Shown here piece after piece: positions 1 to 9,478 of a DNA stretch of 64,000 nucleotides; positions within the stretch are counted from its first letter, which is position 1; each line of letters starts with the position of its first letter. Under the pieces are notes generated by a model. It was not told the DNA's origin, did not search any database, and saw only the letters and a program-made list of their open reading frames with translations. The DNA comes from Brachycybe producta (taxonomy: Eukaryota; Arthropoda; Diplopoda; Playtdesmida; Andrognathidae): positions 697,001 to 761,000 of the forward strand of contig JAUPFP010000072.1 of assembly GCA_036925085.1 (NCBI GenBank). Reading direction: 5' to 3'. The position numbers were made by a program, and so were the translations under genes.

Positions 1-89
1 ACCAGAGAAAATGAAAATCTCATTTTCTCTTTCAAATATAAAAAAGGGGAGGGGATAATAGTAGCAAAGTTAAACCAGAGTTTATCACG

Positions 90-269
90 GGCAACTGTGC
101 CCAGCATTAGAATTTCTTTTCCTCCGCCCTTTTATGAACGTCATCAATTTCTAATTGGGTTTGTTACTTGGTCTGACGTCATAAAAGGACGGAGGAAAAG
201 AAATTTTAATGCTGGGCACAATTGCCTGTGAATTTTGCTCCCGTCATTTATGACGGGTTACCCCACTAG
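90..269 (+). mobile_element. Palindromic MITE joined to a Helitron-like 3' end
   Basis: Positions 90-230 form a long imperfect palindrome. The arms read GCCCAGCATTAGAATTTC and, inverted, GAAATTTTAATGCTGGGC. The core contains TTCTAATTGG and GGTCTGACGTCA. It is followed without a break by a hairpin (CCCGTCAT at 240-247, ATGACGGG at 250-257) and, 8 bases later, CTAG at 266-269 then T. A hairpin shortly before CTAG is the classic Helitron 3' terminus. The same terminus occurs at 3336 and 40250 on the other strand. Confidence 0.6.
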
Positions 270-2014
270 TTTTAAATAATAATTAATTACTACGGTTCAA
301 ATAGTTCTTTTTTTAGAAAATTTGTAGTAGACAATATATTCAGGGTGAAAACACTTCTAGTTAATTAAAAAGTTGCTAATAGATGGCATTCTATCGAAAT
401 TAAATCAATCCATAAAATTCGTGGTTAATTAAAAATAATCTGAACTCGATTAGTGTTTGGTCTTAAAAGTTGCTTAGTTGAGCATCTATCATGGTGGCAG
501 GACTTTAAATTTAGTTCTGAAGGTACAGGTTAAGAGAAAAAAATAAATGATTAGTGAAAAAATTGTCATGTAGTTATCATGTAGATACAATTTGTGGAGG
601 GGGGGGGGGGGGTCCGGACCCATGGACCCCCTTGGTTACGCCACTGAGTCAGAGCCTCTTGACTAACTGAACTCTAAACGATCAGTTGACAAGAGCACGA
701 GTCCGATCCGGACAAGTCACCAAAGGGCACAAGCCCAAGTACTAGTAGTCTGGACAAACATTTATAAAAAAAAAATGATAACATGCAAAACGGAATTTCA
801 ATTGTTTCAAATTCCGTACACATTTTGTCGATTATCAGATTTAGGCTAACAAAGAGGACAATAGGGTGGGAGGGAGGTAGGGGGCACTACAGGACATATG
901 ATATCTAGTTATCAATCATCATAACATTATTACTCCATGGTCACGAGAGAGGTCCTGACAAGAAACAATCAATTTAATGTGGGTTAACTGGCTTTTTTGG
1001 TCACCTTGTACCTATTATGTTTTGTTATTATTTTTTTTTTCCATAAAATTTTCGAATTTAATAGCATTTTAATAATAATAATAAAAAAAAAGATTTTTGT
1101 CCTATCTTCCAAAAAATAACGAGGTTAATGATTAGGACCTAGTTTTTTATGATGTTGAATTTTTTTTTTGTTTGTTTTTGTTTTATGAAATTATGAGTCA
1201 GTTCAGCTTTAAAAAAATGGCTTTCAAAGTCATTTTAGTGTGATCAATGAAGTTTGATTTTCAATCTTTAATGCTAAAGAATTTGAAGAAGAAGAAGAAG
1301 AAAAAAAAAGGCTAAAAAGTCACATCGAGTTTAGATTTTCATTTCTTACAGAAATGGATAAAGAAAAAAAGGAGAAGAAGAAATGAATTCTTTGTTGAGG
1401 GGGGGGGGGGGGGGGGGGTACCCACAAATGCACCTTACATTAGCAACAAACAAAAAAAAAATAAAGACTCCACCTGACGTTTTTTTTAGGTGGTTTTTGA
1501 AACCATGGTGACATTGATGGATTACCATCTTTGTAGACAGGGGCAGACTGAAATTCCAGACACCTAAAAAAAACACACACAACCAACAACCCATAGGTTT
1601 TTTATGATAGTTTTTTTTTTTGCTGCCAGAGTCGACATTTTTTTGTGTGGTTTCTTTTTTAGTAAAAAAAAGGAGGAGGATTTTCCACCATAGTCTCAGC
1701 ATTATTAACTTTTATGTAGTAAGTTGGGTGAAAAAGATAATAGAAGGGACGCACATACTGTATATCTAGGTGCATGGATTTAGATGTATTGGTTAGTTAG
1801 GTTTCTTTTTTTTTTTTTACAAGGAATGCTCATTTCCGCGTGAGGGTTAACATTATTTTTTATGTAAGTGTACAAAAAAAAGTTTAAACCTACCACCATC
1901 ACCACCACCCCTTCATATTTGCTTTTTTTTAAAAAAAAATCCTTCTTTACTTTTTAAAGAGAGAAAATGCGGTTAGCATTTATCAACTAATTTCAAATTA
2001 ATTGTTTATTTATG

Positions 2015-2363
2015 CTGGTTTAACACAGACCACATTGTGGTGCAACTTTGTGGTGTCACAAAGTGGTTGACGCGAGATTCCTTCACAAGCACAGTGGCGC
2101 GATGAGTGGTATGAGTACTGCCACAAGTGGCAAACACCGCCATTTTTTGTCAGAGGATGATCAATGGCATACCAGTGGCCAGCACTGACAGAAAATGGCG
2201 GTGTTTGCCACTTGTGGCAGTACTCATACCACTCATCGCGTCACTGTGGTGCAAAAAAAAAACGGTGGCGGTGGGTTATGCGAACACCTCCTTTGTAATC
2301 AGTGGTCTGTTAAAAAAACGACTACTTTAAGTAGCGCCAATAAGTGGTCCGTGTGAAACTGGC
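2015..2363. mobile_element. Hairpin DNA element with terminal inverted repeats
   Basis: The ends match as inverted repeats (GGTTTAACACAGACCAC near 2017 and GTGGTCCGTGTGAAACTGGCC near 2344). Inside is a strong hairpin with arms of about 60 bases at 2094-2153 and 2185-2246 and a short loop. The open frame 2127-2330 runs across this hairpin and is not a gene. It looks like a non-autonomous foldback/MITE; the superfamily is not known. Confidence 0.55.
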
Positions 2364-2866
2364 CTTAGATAATATGTCAAGTGCAAGTTTCAATAATTTC
2401 AAGTTTAATAATTTTGACGAAATGGAAACAATCCATAAATTCGCAGTGTTGATTGTGTTCATTAGCTATGTCTACACAGATGCAACAAGTGGAAAGATTT
2501 ATGTTGACCCATGTCGACACATGTTTCCATTTCATAAACGTGAAACATGTAGCAACAAGGGAGAGGATACATTGTGTTTACACAGGAGAAACATGTTGCT
2601 GTCACTAAAACGTCCAGTGATTAGTAGCTCCAGCCTCCATGTCTCTCAAACCTGGTGTCCACATAGGAGCAACAAACATTTGTCGAACTGTCTCAACAGC
2701 GAATACCTAAATGAAACAGTCAACAAAGACGAGAGACTAGTGGAAACCACCCACACTATAAGAAACATCCTAAGATAATTCCAACATGTTGTGGCTTGTT
2801 GCTATTTTAATTTACATCACAAACTGGAAACATGCAACAAGAGGGAACATTCTGAGACTAGCAATT

Positions 2867-2932
2867 GAAGTATTATACTGTAGATATGTGCGTCAACTAT
2901 AGTTGACGCACATATCTACAGTATAATACTTC
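2867..2932. repeat. Perfect 66-bp palindrome
   Basis: The 33 bases on the left (2867-2899) are the exact reverse complement of the 33 on the right (2900-2932), with no spacer. The centre reads CGTCAACTATAGTTGACG. It lies in non-coding repeat-rich DNA that also carries several CATGTTG-like words. Confidence 0.9.
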
Positions 2933-3335
2933 TACAGGTTTTTGAAACAAAATCGTCACTATAGTGAACCTGTAGAAGGTCCCAAATGTGTCCACATGTT
3001 GCATCTACAGTATGTGGACTTGGCCTTAAGATCAAGATGATGGTGAAAAGTATTTTGATGGGGTGAATTATTGATAACAATGCAAGAGGCCAACCTTGGC
3101 ACGCAGTTAAAAAGTCGCCTGTGTGCCAAGTTCATGAATTTAGCACTCAGTTTGATTATCTCAAAATTACTTAATACCTAGACCTAGTAAACTTAGACAA
3201 CGAACGCAACAAATTTTCTTTCATCTCAGTTATTAGTTGCTGTCTATAACTTAGACCTCACTTGGACTATTTGCTTTGTTATCAGTTAGACTTCACATAA
3301 TGTGAACCTGTACAAAATACCATAACATTAGAACA

Positions 3336-3684
3336 CTAGTGGGGTAACCCGTCATAAATGACGAGAGCAAAATTCACAGGCAATTGTGCGCATGCGCGTC
3401 GTTTTTTCCTTTTTTTTACTCCTTTCATTTCAATTTCAGTCACCCCCTCCCACTTTTCTCTCTCTCTCCCCTTCTACACTTTCCAAACTTTTCCCCTCAC
3501 CCCCTCCCACTTTTCTCTCTCTCTCTCTCTCTCTCTCTCCCCCCCTTCTACACTTTCCAAAGGAAGAGTTCAACATATAGTTGACCTTGAGAAAAAAAAA
3601 AAAAACGGTTCATTTATTCAAATTTATATAAATTCCGACGTGCTTCAATGGTTTTTGTTACTCCACACACACACACAGACCTGG
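3336..3684 (-). mobile_element. Non-autonomous Helitron-like element
   Basis: Read on the minus strand it ends in a hairpin, then TTACCCCA, then CTAG (3339-3336) and T, as Helitrons do. The other end carries CAGACCTGG at about 3676-3684. The interior has pyrimidine-rich minisatellite and CT runs (3420-3545). A second copy at 40250-40639 shares both ends and the middle (caacatatagttgaccttg). The open frames at 3358-3780 are by-products of the CT runs. Confidence 0.6.
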
Positions 3685-4164
3685 GATATATTATATATAT
3701 ATAAAATAATTTTAGTTTCTTTTCCTTCGAAATCACTTAAAAGATACGTTAGAAGAATTTTAATAATAAAAATAAATTGACCTTTTATTGGTATAATAAT
3801 ATAGAATGAACTAAGACATGGTTTTTGTTTTTGGGACTACAGGAGTGTAATTTTTTTTAAAATTTTGTTAAAAAGTACGTTATTTAAGGTAGCCTCCTAT
3901 AACGGATCCTGGACAGGTCATTCGTGGAGAGGCTGTGTACACAATTTCAGCTCTCTAGGTTATGGGGAAGATTGTTCAATGGATAACGGTCATGTCAACT
4001 TGTAATTAAATAATAATACAATCAGAAATAATACATATCATCGTCTTACATGTATTTGCCTAGATTTACAACACAACTCATTTAATACAGCAGATAAAAA
4101 CATGACTTTTCCGTAACCAGTACGCCCAAGTACTTATTTCAAATCTTTGTTTTTGTTTTTACAG

Positions 4165-4279
4165 GTCAACCGAAGATGATTATTGTCCGTCAGAAAACGT
4201 TGAGTACATTCAAGAAAAGCTACTTGAAACACTGGAAGAACTGTATGGGCAACTTGATGTAACACTGGACTACCTTTAG
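4165..4279 (+). CDS. Terminal coding exon of an unrecognised gene (partial)
   Basis: A good 3' splice site (T-rich tract ending TTTTTACAG at 4164) is followed by an open frame of 37 codons that closes with TAG at 4277-4279. The first base, G, would complete a codon begun in the previous exon. The peptide begins [18 protein letters not shown] and continues [13 protein letters not shown], ending in DYL. It is acidic with a leucine-rich, probably helical middle. I do not recognise the family. Codon composition is unlike the surrounding AT-rich repeats, which supports a real exon. No earlier exon was found in the window. An accidental open frame behind a chance AG is the main alternative. Confidence 0.45.
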
Positions 4280-4490
4280 GCAAAATAAGGAAGTCACAAA
4301 GCAATTTGACATATGAAAACTGGCAAAGGATGTCATTTCATGGAGTCATTGAATGGAATGGTACAAAGGTGGTGGTGGGAAAATGTTGTAGGCCTGTAAG
4401 GCTACTGCTGTCGCAACAATCAGGCCGTATTCTTGCATAAGACAAAGCAAAGCATAAACAAAGATATGCCTAGAAAATCTTCATACTTTG

Positions 4491-4763
4491 TCATATCGCA
4501 CCTCGGGCAAGCACTTTGGCACAACTAAAAAAACACTTTTTTTTTTAAAAATGACTTTAAAGTTGCATTTTTTCTTTCGCAATCTATTGTAAGGGAGCCA
4601 AATAAACCGATATCGTGAATAGTCAAAACGGTTTTTGCACTTGAAAAGCTCAGCAAAGTAAGCCATGAATTCTTCTCTTAACTTTAAACTCATTTCCCCC
4701 CCCCCCCCCAAAAAAAAGTGTTTTTTTGAGTTGTGCCACTCTTGTACCCGAGGTGCGATATGA
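4491..4763. mobile_element. TIR element, copy 1 (CATATCGCACCTCGGG ends)
   Basis: The left end CATATCGCACCTCGGGCAAG is mirrored by CCCGAGGTGCGATATG at the right. Internal inverted parts (GAATAGTC... and ACTTTAAAGT/ACTTTAAACTCATTT) and a poly-C run near 4687 match a second copy at 7301-7558. The open frame 4481-4774 (-) is a by-product. Confidence 0.6.
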
Positions 4764-5815
4764 CGTTTTGTCACTTGAAGTTATGGTTTAAGCTTAGCTT
4801 TAATTTAAAGCACTGCTTTAGAATATAAATTTTAGAAACATTACAATTGCATGCTACTGTTATGGCAGCATCAGCATGCATGCTTAAAGTAACGAAAATT
4901 GATGTATATCACATGAAATTTTCAATTTTCAATCATTTTCAAGATGAAAATGAATAATTTTCATTTCCACTCAGATTAATTAATTTCTAACTTTTCTTTT
5001 ATATTGGGTTAAGTCGTTCCTCTCTTTGGCCCTCTGTAGTATATATGATCCATTGTCCCAAGTAGTTTCTTATTTTTAAAAAAAGAACATTAACTTCAAT
5101 GTCATTGGTTGTCATATTTGACGATTTTTTTTTCATTCATAATTTTGATTTCTTTTTCTAATGCTTCAATTTTTTGTGTTTATTTTTTTTTTTTTTTATC
5201 AAATTTCTATTTTTGTTGATTTTGCAGCTGCATTTGATTTTTTTATATCTGGTTTCCTTGGGAACGACTTTAATCCTCCGCATTTAAAGAAATGCATAAA
5301 AAAAATGAAGAATGGTTTTTGAGAGATCGTGAATAATGTTGATCGATTGATGACGTCAGTCACGGAGGAACCATTTTTCTTTGTGACATTTTTTCATCAA
5401 TTGTTTGCTCTCAAAAACCCCTTTTCTCATTTATTTTTAAATCTAGTTTTAATTGTAAGTTAGGCAGGCTTACTATATGTGAAGTCATGAACTTTGAACT
5501 CTTATTAGCCTTTATTAGGTAATACTTGGAATAAATTATTTACCATATTGCCTACTACAGTGGAACATAATATTCTTTAGTATAATCATAACTTCATAAG
5601 GATTATACTAAACGAAATTTAAATTAGAACAAAAAGTCATTATTTTCTGTGTAATTAAGGTATTTAGATGAGCAAATTATATGGATTTCAAAAGTATTAA
5701 AATTCTTTAGAAATTTGATAGTATTTTATAGAAACAGTATTTGGACCTCATGAGGTTCAAATGGTCATGATGGTCTTCAGGTGGCAGCACGTGCAGACTG
5801 CAGAACCTGAACAGA

Positions 5816-5875
5816 CGAGGCGACTGAATAAGCGCCAAATTGAACAAACGCCAAATTCTTGGCATTTATTCAGTA
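5816..5875. repeat. Short fragment of the GCGCCAAATTGAACAAACGCC foldback family
   Basis: It reads GCGACTGAATAAGCGCCAAA followed by an inverted ATTTGGCG-like part and CATTTATTCAG. These are the end sequences of the much larger copies at 20466-21225 and 55770-56562. It may be a minimal deletion derivative. Confidence 0.6.
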
Positions 5876-5932
5876 AATTTGTAGAATTAACCGTTATCAT
5901 TGAATAATGTGATTGACCAATATTGTGCAACC

Positions 5933-6216
5933 AGGAGTAGATCTAGCTTTTTTGGGGCCCTGGGCTTTTGAGGTCTTTCTGGGGCCCTTTTTTTTTTAAA
6001 AAAAATTAATGAAATTTATAAATGGTATTTGTAGCATACAGTAAAAAATATAGGCCTACTGTTATAGTTTTTTAAGATATTGTAGTTTCAGGTTACTATC
6101 ACCCTTTTAACAACTACACGATACTTTGCGTTGTGTCGTGGTGCCCTCTAAAAACTTGTGGCCCTGGGATCAGGCCTAACTAGTCCTAATGTAGATCTGT
6201 CCCTTTGAGCAACCTC
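5933..6216. mobile_element. Probable hAT-like element (tentative borders)
   Basis: Left AGGAGTAGATCTAG and right TAGATCTGTCCCTTT are near-inverted copies. The flanks carry GTGCAACC and GAGCAACC, an 8-bp near-duplication with one difference. The interior has GGGGCCCT-like repeats in both directions. Non-coding. Confidence 0.4.
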
Positions 6217-6246
6217 CATTGTTCAGAAATGTAACCATGGTTAATG

Positions 6247-6789
6247 CAGGGCCGTAGCCAGGAAGGGGAGGGGCAGGCAGGCAGGTCGTTGCCATGTCTG
6301 GAAAAATTGATGCCCTTATTGAAGCAATTTCATTGTCATAATCATTTGCTATCGTGGTGAAAAATGCCTAATCTATGATGAACACGACGCTTTCGAGCGG
6401 TTCTTAGTTGATATTTAAATTTTTTTTTAAAAAAAGTACTGTTATCTTTAAGAAATATATAATTGTACGTTCAAGAAAAAAAAACAGTATCATTTAACCT
6501 AACTAGTAAGTAGTAAATCCTAATGAAATTGGAAATAATTATTTTCATTCTTGGGGGCTCGGAAAAAGCAGGCAACTGACAACTTTTGAAAAAAAAAAGA
6601 ACGGAAGCTATTGACTTTGGTTTATTTTTAACTAAATTTAACAACAAATGTAACAGAAAGTTGCAACTTTTTTCATAAAGAATATCGGCTTACATTTTTT
6701 AAAGTAAAAAAAAAAACTGTTCAAGAACATCGGCCCTTCCAATAATTTTTTTTGGCTCTTTCTAAGGTCACGATTTGGTTATGGCTCTG
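6247..6789. mobile_element. Non-autonomous hAT-like element
   Basis: The ends are CAGGGCCGTAGCCA and, inverted, CAGAGCCATAACCA. The flanks are GGTTAATG (6239-6246) and GGTTAAAT (6790-6797), consistent with a diverged 8-bp target duplication. CAG..CTG ends with 8-bp duplications are typical of hAT elements. No transposase frame is visible. Confidence 0.5.
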
Positions 6790-7300
6790 GGTTAAATGTA
6801 AATCACACTTATTTACACTAGAAAATTAACTGTGGTAACTTTAAATTGCAGTTCATTTTTGTAGTTGAAACAAGGTATATGAAGGCAATGGTCTTATTTT
6901 CAGCAGACTATTAACAATTGGATTTTAAGAATGTGGCCATTGATAGTAAAAAAACAAACAATTAATATGTAATAGTCACAGCTGGGACCATTAAAAATAA
7001 ACTTATTGCCAGCATATGACAAATAAATTAACCATTCTTTCCTTATTGCTGTTCTCACCATAAAAGTTATGCACATGTGCATTGTATACTCGTAAAATCC
7101 AATATGGTTTAAGGAATAAAAACTTTCCATAAACTAATATAACTATATTAAAAAATCAATCTGAAGACATCACAAGATATGACAAATATTTTTTATTCGG
7201 AATATATGTGAGTATTTTTGTTCCTTTTTTTACTTCTGCGAAACTTCGCTATGCAAGAATTCTCTTCCAAATCTCTCTTCAGTTCTTTGAGAGCACATTT

Positions 7301-7558
7301 CGCACTTCGGCTGGAAGAGTGGCACGACTAAAATAAAAACACTCTTTGGGGGGGGGGGGGGGGGGAAATGAGTTTAAAGTTGCATTTTCTTCTATCTCAA
7401 TCTATTGTAGAGGAGCCAAATAAACCGATATTGTGAATAGTTAAAACGGGATTTGCACTTGAAAAGCAGCAAAGTAAGCCCTGAATCTTCTCTTAACTTT
7501 AAACTCATTTTCCCCCACAAAAAGTGGTTTTTTGAGTGGTGCCACTCTTCCCGCCGAT
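7301..7558. mobile_element. TIR element, copy 2 (same family as 4491-4763)
   Basis: It shares with copy 1 the segment AACTTTAAACTCATTT, the run of G/C at 7349-7366 (here G, there C) and the stretch around gagccaaataaaccgata. The open frame at 7392-7589 (-) is a by-product. The ends are less conserved than in copy 1. Confidence 0.5.
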
Positions 7559-8220
7559 TTTCGATTTGTCTCACATTTGAAACCACCAATAAGTCTCAAT
7601 TACCATTTTTTATTTTGTCGGATAAATCCTGATACGATGATCTATTGTTTTAATATAGGTTGAAATACAGCGATTCTTAATTGCTGACTGGTAGCCTAGC
7701 ATGTGTGTTCCCAGTCAGTTAAGGTGATATAGACAGAGACTACCAACAAGAAGCGATCACCTAAGGTTCGACATAATTGAAGTATGTAAAACAATTAAAT
7801 CATGTTATTATCTTTCATAAAGTGGCGTTCTGCTGAGCATGTTCACTATGTAGTCACCAAATAATCATTTACTTCCGTTGGTGCAATTGAACAGTGCCCC
7901 AACATCTACAAACAGTTCTTATGGCAGGAACATACTGTATAAAACAAGCAGTAATCAAAGTCAATCAAAAGGCTGCGGTTTGTAAAGTGTACTTTGAAAT
8001 ATTGTAAAGAAAGTGTAAAAAAAGGTCTGCTAGCCGCCCAACAGACTTCTGAAGACCATAAAAACCCATAAATTCAAAAAAGTAAAAATTGTCAATATTT
8101 TCAAAAAATGGCCAAAAAATAAAAGTCTTCTAGATGCCCTGAAAAGCACTGAAATGAACTCAGGAGGGCCCAAGCCTATTTTACAGTTGAATCACTAGCA
8201 AACCTTAGAGCTAAGCAAAG

Positions 8221-8476
8221 CATTGCCCTTCTTGAACGCTTGCTAGCTCCTGAGAAAAAGAACATCGTTAGAAGGAATTCTTATTAAAAAAAAACCGTGG
8301 AAGTAGACGTGGCCATCCAATGCTTATTAACGAAATAAGAGCTAGAACTGATGCATGTTCGTGGTATTTCTTTCCGAATGTATTCAGACTACCACCGCAT
8401 GAGGTTGGGAATTGTTCCCCCTGCCACATGGCTCTTGAGCTGATTGCAGGTGTACTGAGTTGAATTGAAATTATTG
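8221..8476 (+). pseudogene. Non-LTR retrotransposon remnant (end of reverse transcriptase ORF)
   Basis: The plus strand encodes pieces such as RARTDACSWYFFPNVFRLPP. This resembles the C-terminal tail motif of CR1/Jockey-type LINE reverse transcriptases (a YSFFPRTI..WN-like block). Frames are interrupted by stops. The same DNA family recurs at 51757-52390 on the minus strand, where more of the thumb region is preserved. Confidence 0.5.
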
Positions 8477-8681
8477 AATTGAACATGTGCTGTAGCCAGG
8501 ACCTTGTAGTTTTGCTACTTGTGAAAAAAAGATTAAAAAAAAAGATTTATGGCGAAAGAAAAATGGCGTCCAATGTGACAGTGTGTTCTTAAGTGTAAAT
8601 GCAATTGGAACCCTCAAAACTTTATATTTTGTGTTAGCAAAACACTCGAGATGTTTTAAACGCAAATCTTCTAAAACCCTC

Positions 8682-9047
8682 TTAAACCCCGGATCCAGAC
8701 GAGAACAGTACAACGAACTGAACACTGTTCGCAAACAGTGTCGACGGTTTTCCATAACAACCAACAACCAAATTTGTTCGTTGTTCTGTTCGTCCTTGAT
8801 CCACCAGCTGTCGGTGACATCAATGGATGTTCGTATTCGGTCAAGTAGTAGTTTAGACGTCGCGGCGGACATTTTCTCGAACATTCAATCATTGGCGGTT
8901 CTGACAGCAGTCGAGTTACACATGCGAACACGTTCTGTTCAAGTTTCGACACTCCGGCCACAGCGAACAAAACAACACAATGGTTCTTTTGAACTGTCCG
9001 TGAACAGTGTTTGGTTCGTTGTTCTGTTCTAGTCTGGACCTGGCTTA
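8682..9047. mobile_element. TIR element with GAACAGT repeats
   Basis: The ends are near-inverted: GGATCCAGACGAGAACAG at about 8691 and CTGTTCTAGTCTGGACC at about 9023. Inside, GAACTGAACACTGTTC and GAACAGTGTTTGGTTC form further inverted pairs. It ends about 430 bases downstream of the CFAP20 stop codon. No coding capacity; the open frames on both strands are by-products of the inverted repeats. Confidence 0.55.
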
Positions 9048-9377
9048 AAGTGGTATCTCCAGTCGTATTCACTAATTAATAGACGCTAAAAGATTACCCG
9101 TATGCATCGTTATTTACCTTAAATGTTCTCTGTACTCTACACTCGTATCCCGATTGAAAAATCACTTTATAGGCTTAGTTTTTAGCCGAATCGATGAAAC
9201 AAAATGGTGTTGCTTTCCTGTTCCTCAAACCGGATGATCTCGAGGTAAAATGCTTTGTCGCATCTAATTCGTTTACTAGTCATTTCGTACAGAAACTTTA
9301 TTTTGAAACGAAATGAAGCGGAAATGATGTTGAAACATAACAAAACAATACTTGACGAGAAAGTACAGTTTAACATT

Positions 9378-9383
9378 TTTATT
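9378..9383 (-). promoter_or_regulatory. Polyadenylation signal AATAAA of CFAP20
   Basis: The minus strand reads CAATAAAA about 96 bases downstream of the CFAP20 stop codon. It is the first AATAAA after the stop, at a normal 3' UTR distance. Confidence 0.55.
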
Positions 9384-9478
9384 GTGAATCGATAAAATAA
9401 CGATGATAAGAAGTGATGATGAACAAAGGTCAACTATTAAGCATCAAAATTAGTCGGCCTCTTAATAAGAACAGTCTC

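Larger units (their letters stand above)
1..4164. other. Repeat-rich stretch, no complete gene seen
   Basis: No convincing coding exon was found here before the terminal exon at 4165. The stretch holds a Helitron/MITE composite (90-269), the right end of a hAT-like element next to a poly-G run (about 598-648), poly-G at 1399-1418, a hairpin element (2015-2363), a perfect 66-bp palindrome (2867-2932) and a Helitron-like insertion (3336-3684). The long open frame at 2344-2778 lies in DNA with many diverged copies of a CATGTTGC-like word and looks non-coding. If the exon at 4165 is real, this stretch should contain an intron of that gene and perhaps earlier exons I could not recognise. Confidence 0.6.
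4280..9478. other. Gene-free stretch between an unknown gene and CFAP20
   Basis: No coding exon is evident. It contains two copies of a TIR element with a poly-C/G core (4491-4763, 7301-7558), hAT-like elements (about 5925-6216 and 6247-6789), a fragment of the GGCGTTT foldback family (5816-5875), a LINE remnant (8221-8476) and a GAACAGT-type TIR element (8682-9047). The rest, for instance 4800-5800 and 6800-7250, is AT-rich DNA in which I see nothing definite. Confidence 0.55.

Noticed and set aside
2344..2778. 144-codon plus-strand open frame
   Set aside because: Lies in repeat DNA with recurrent CATGTTG words; no family resemblance and no homologous feature.
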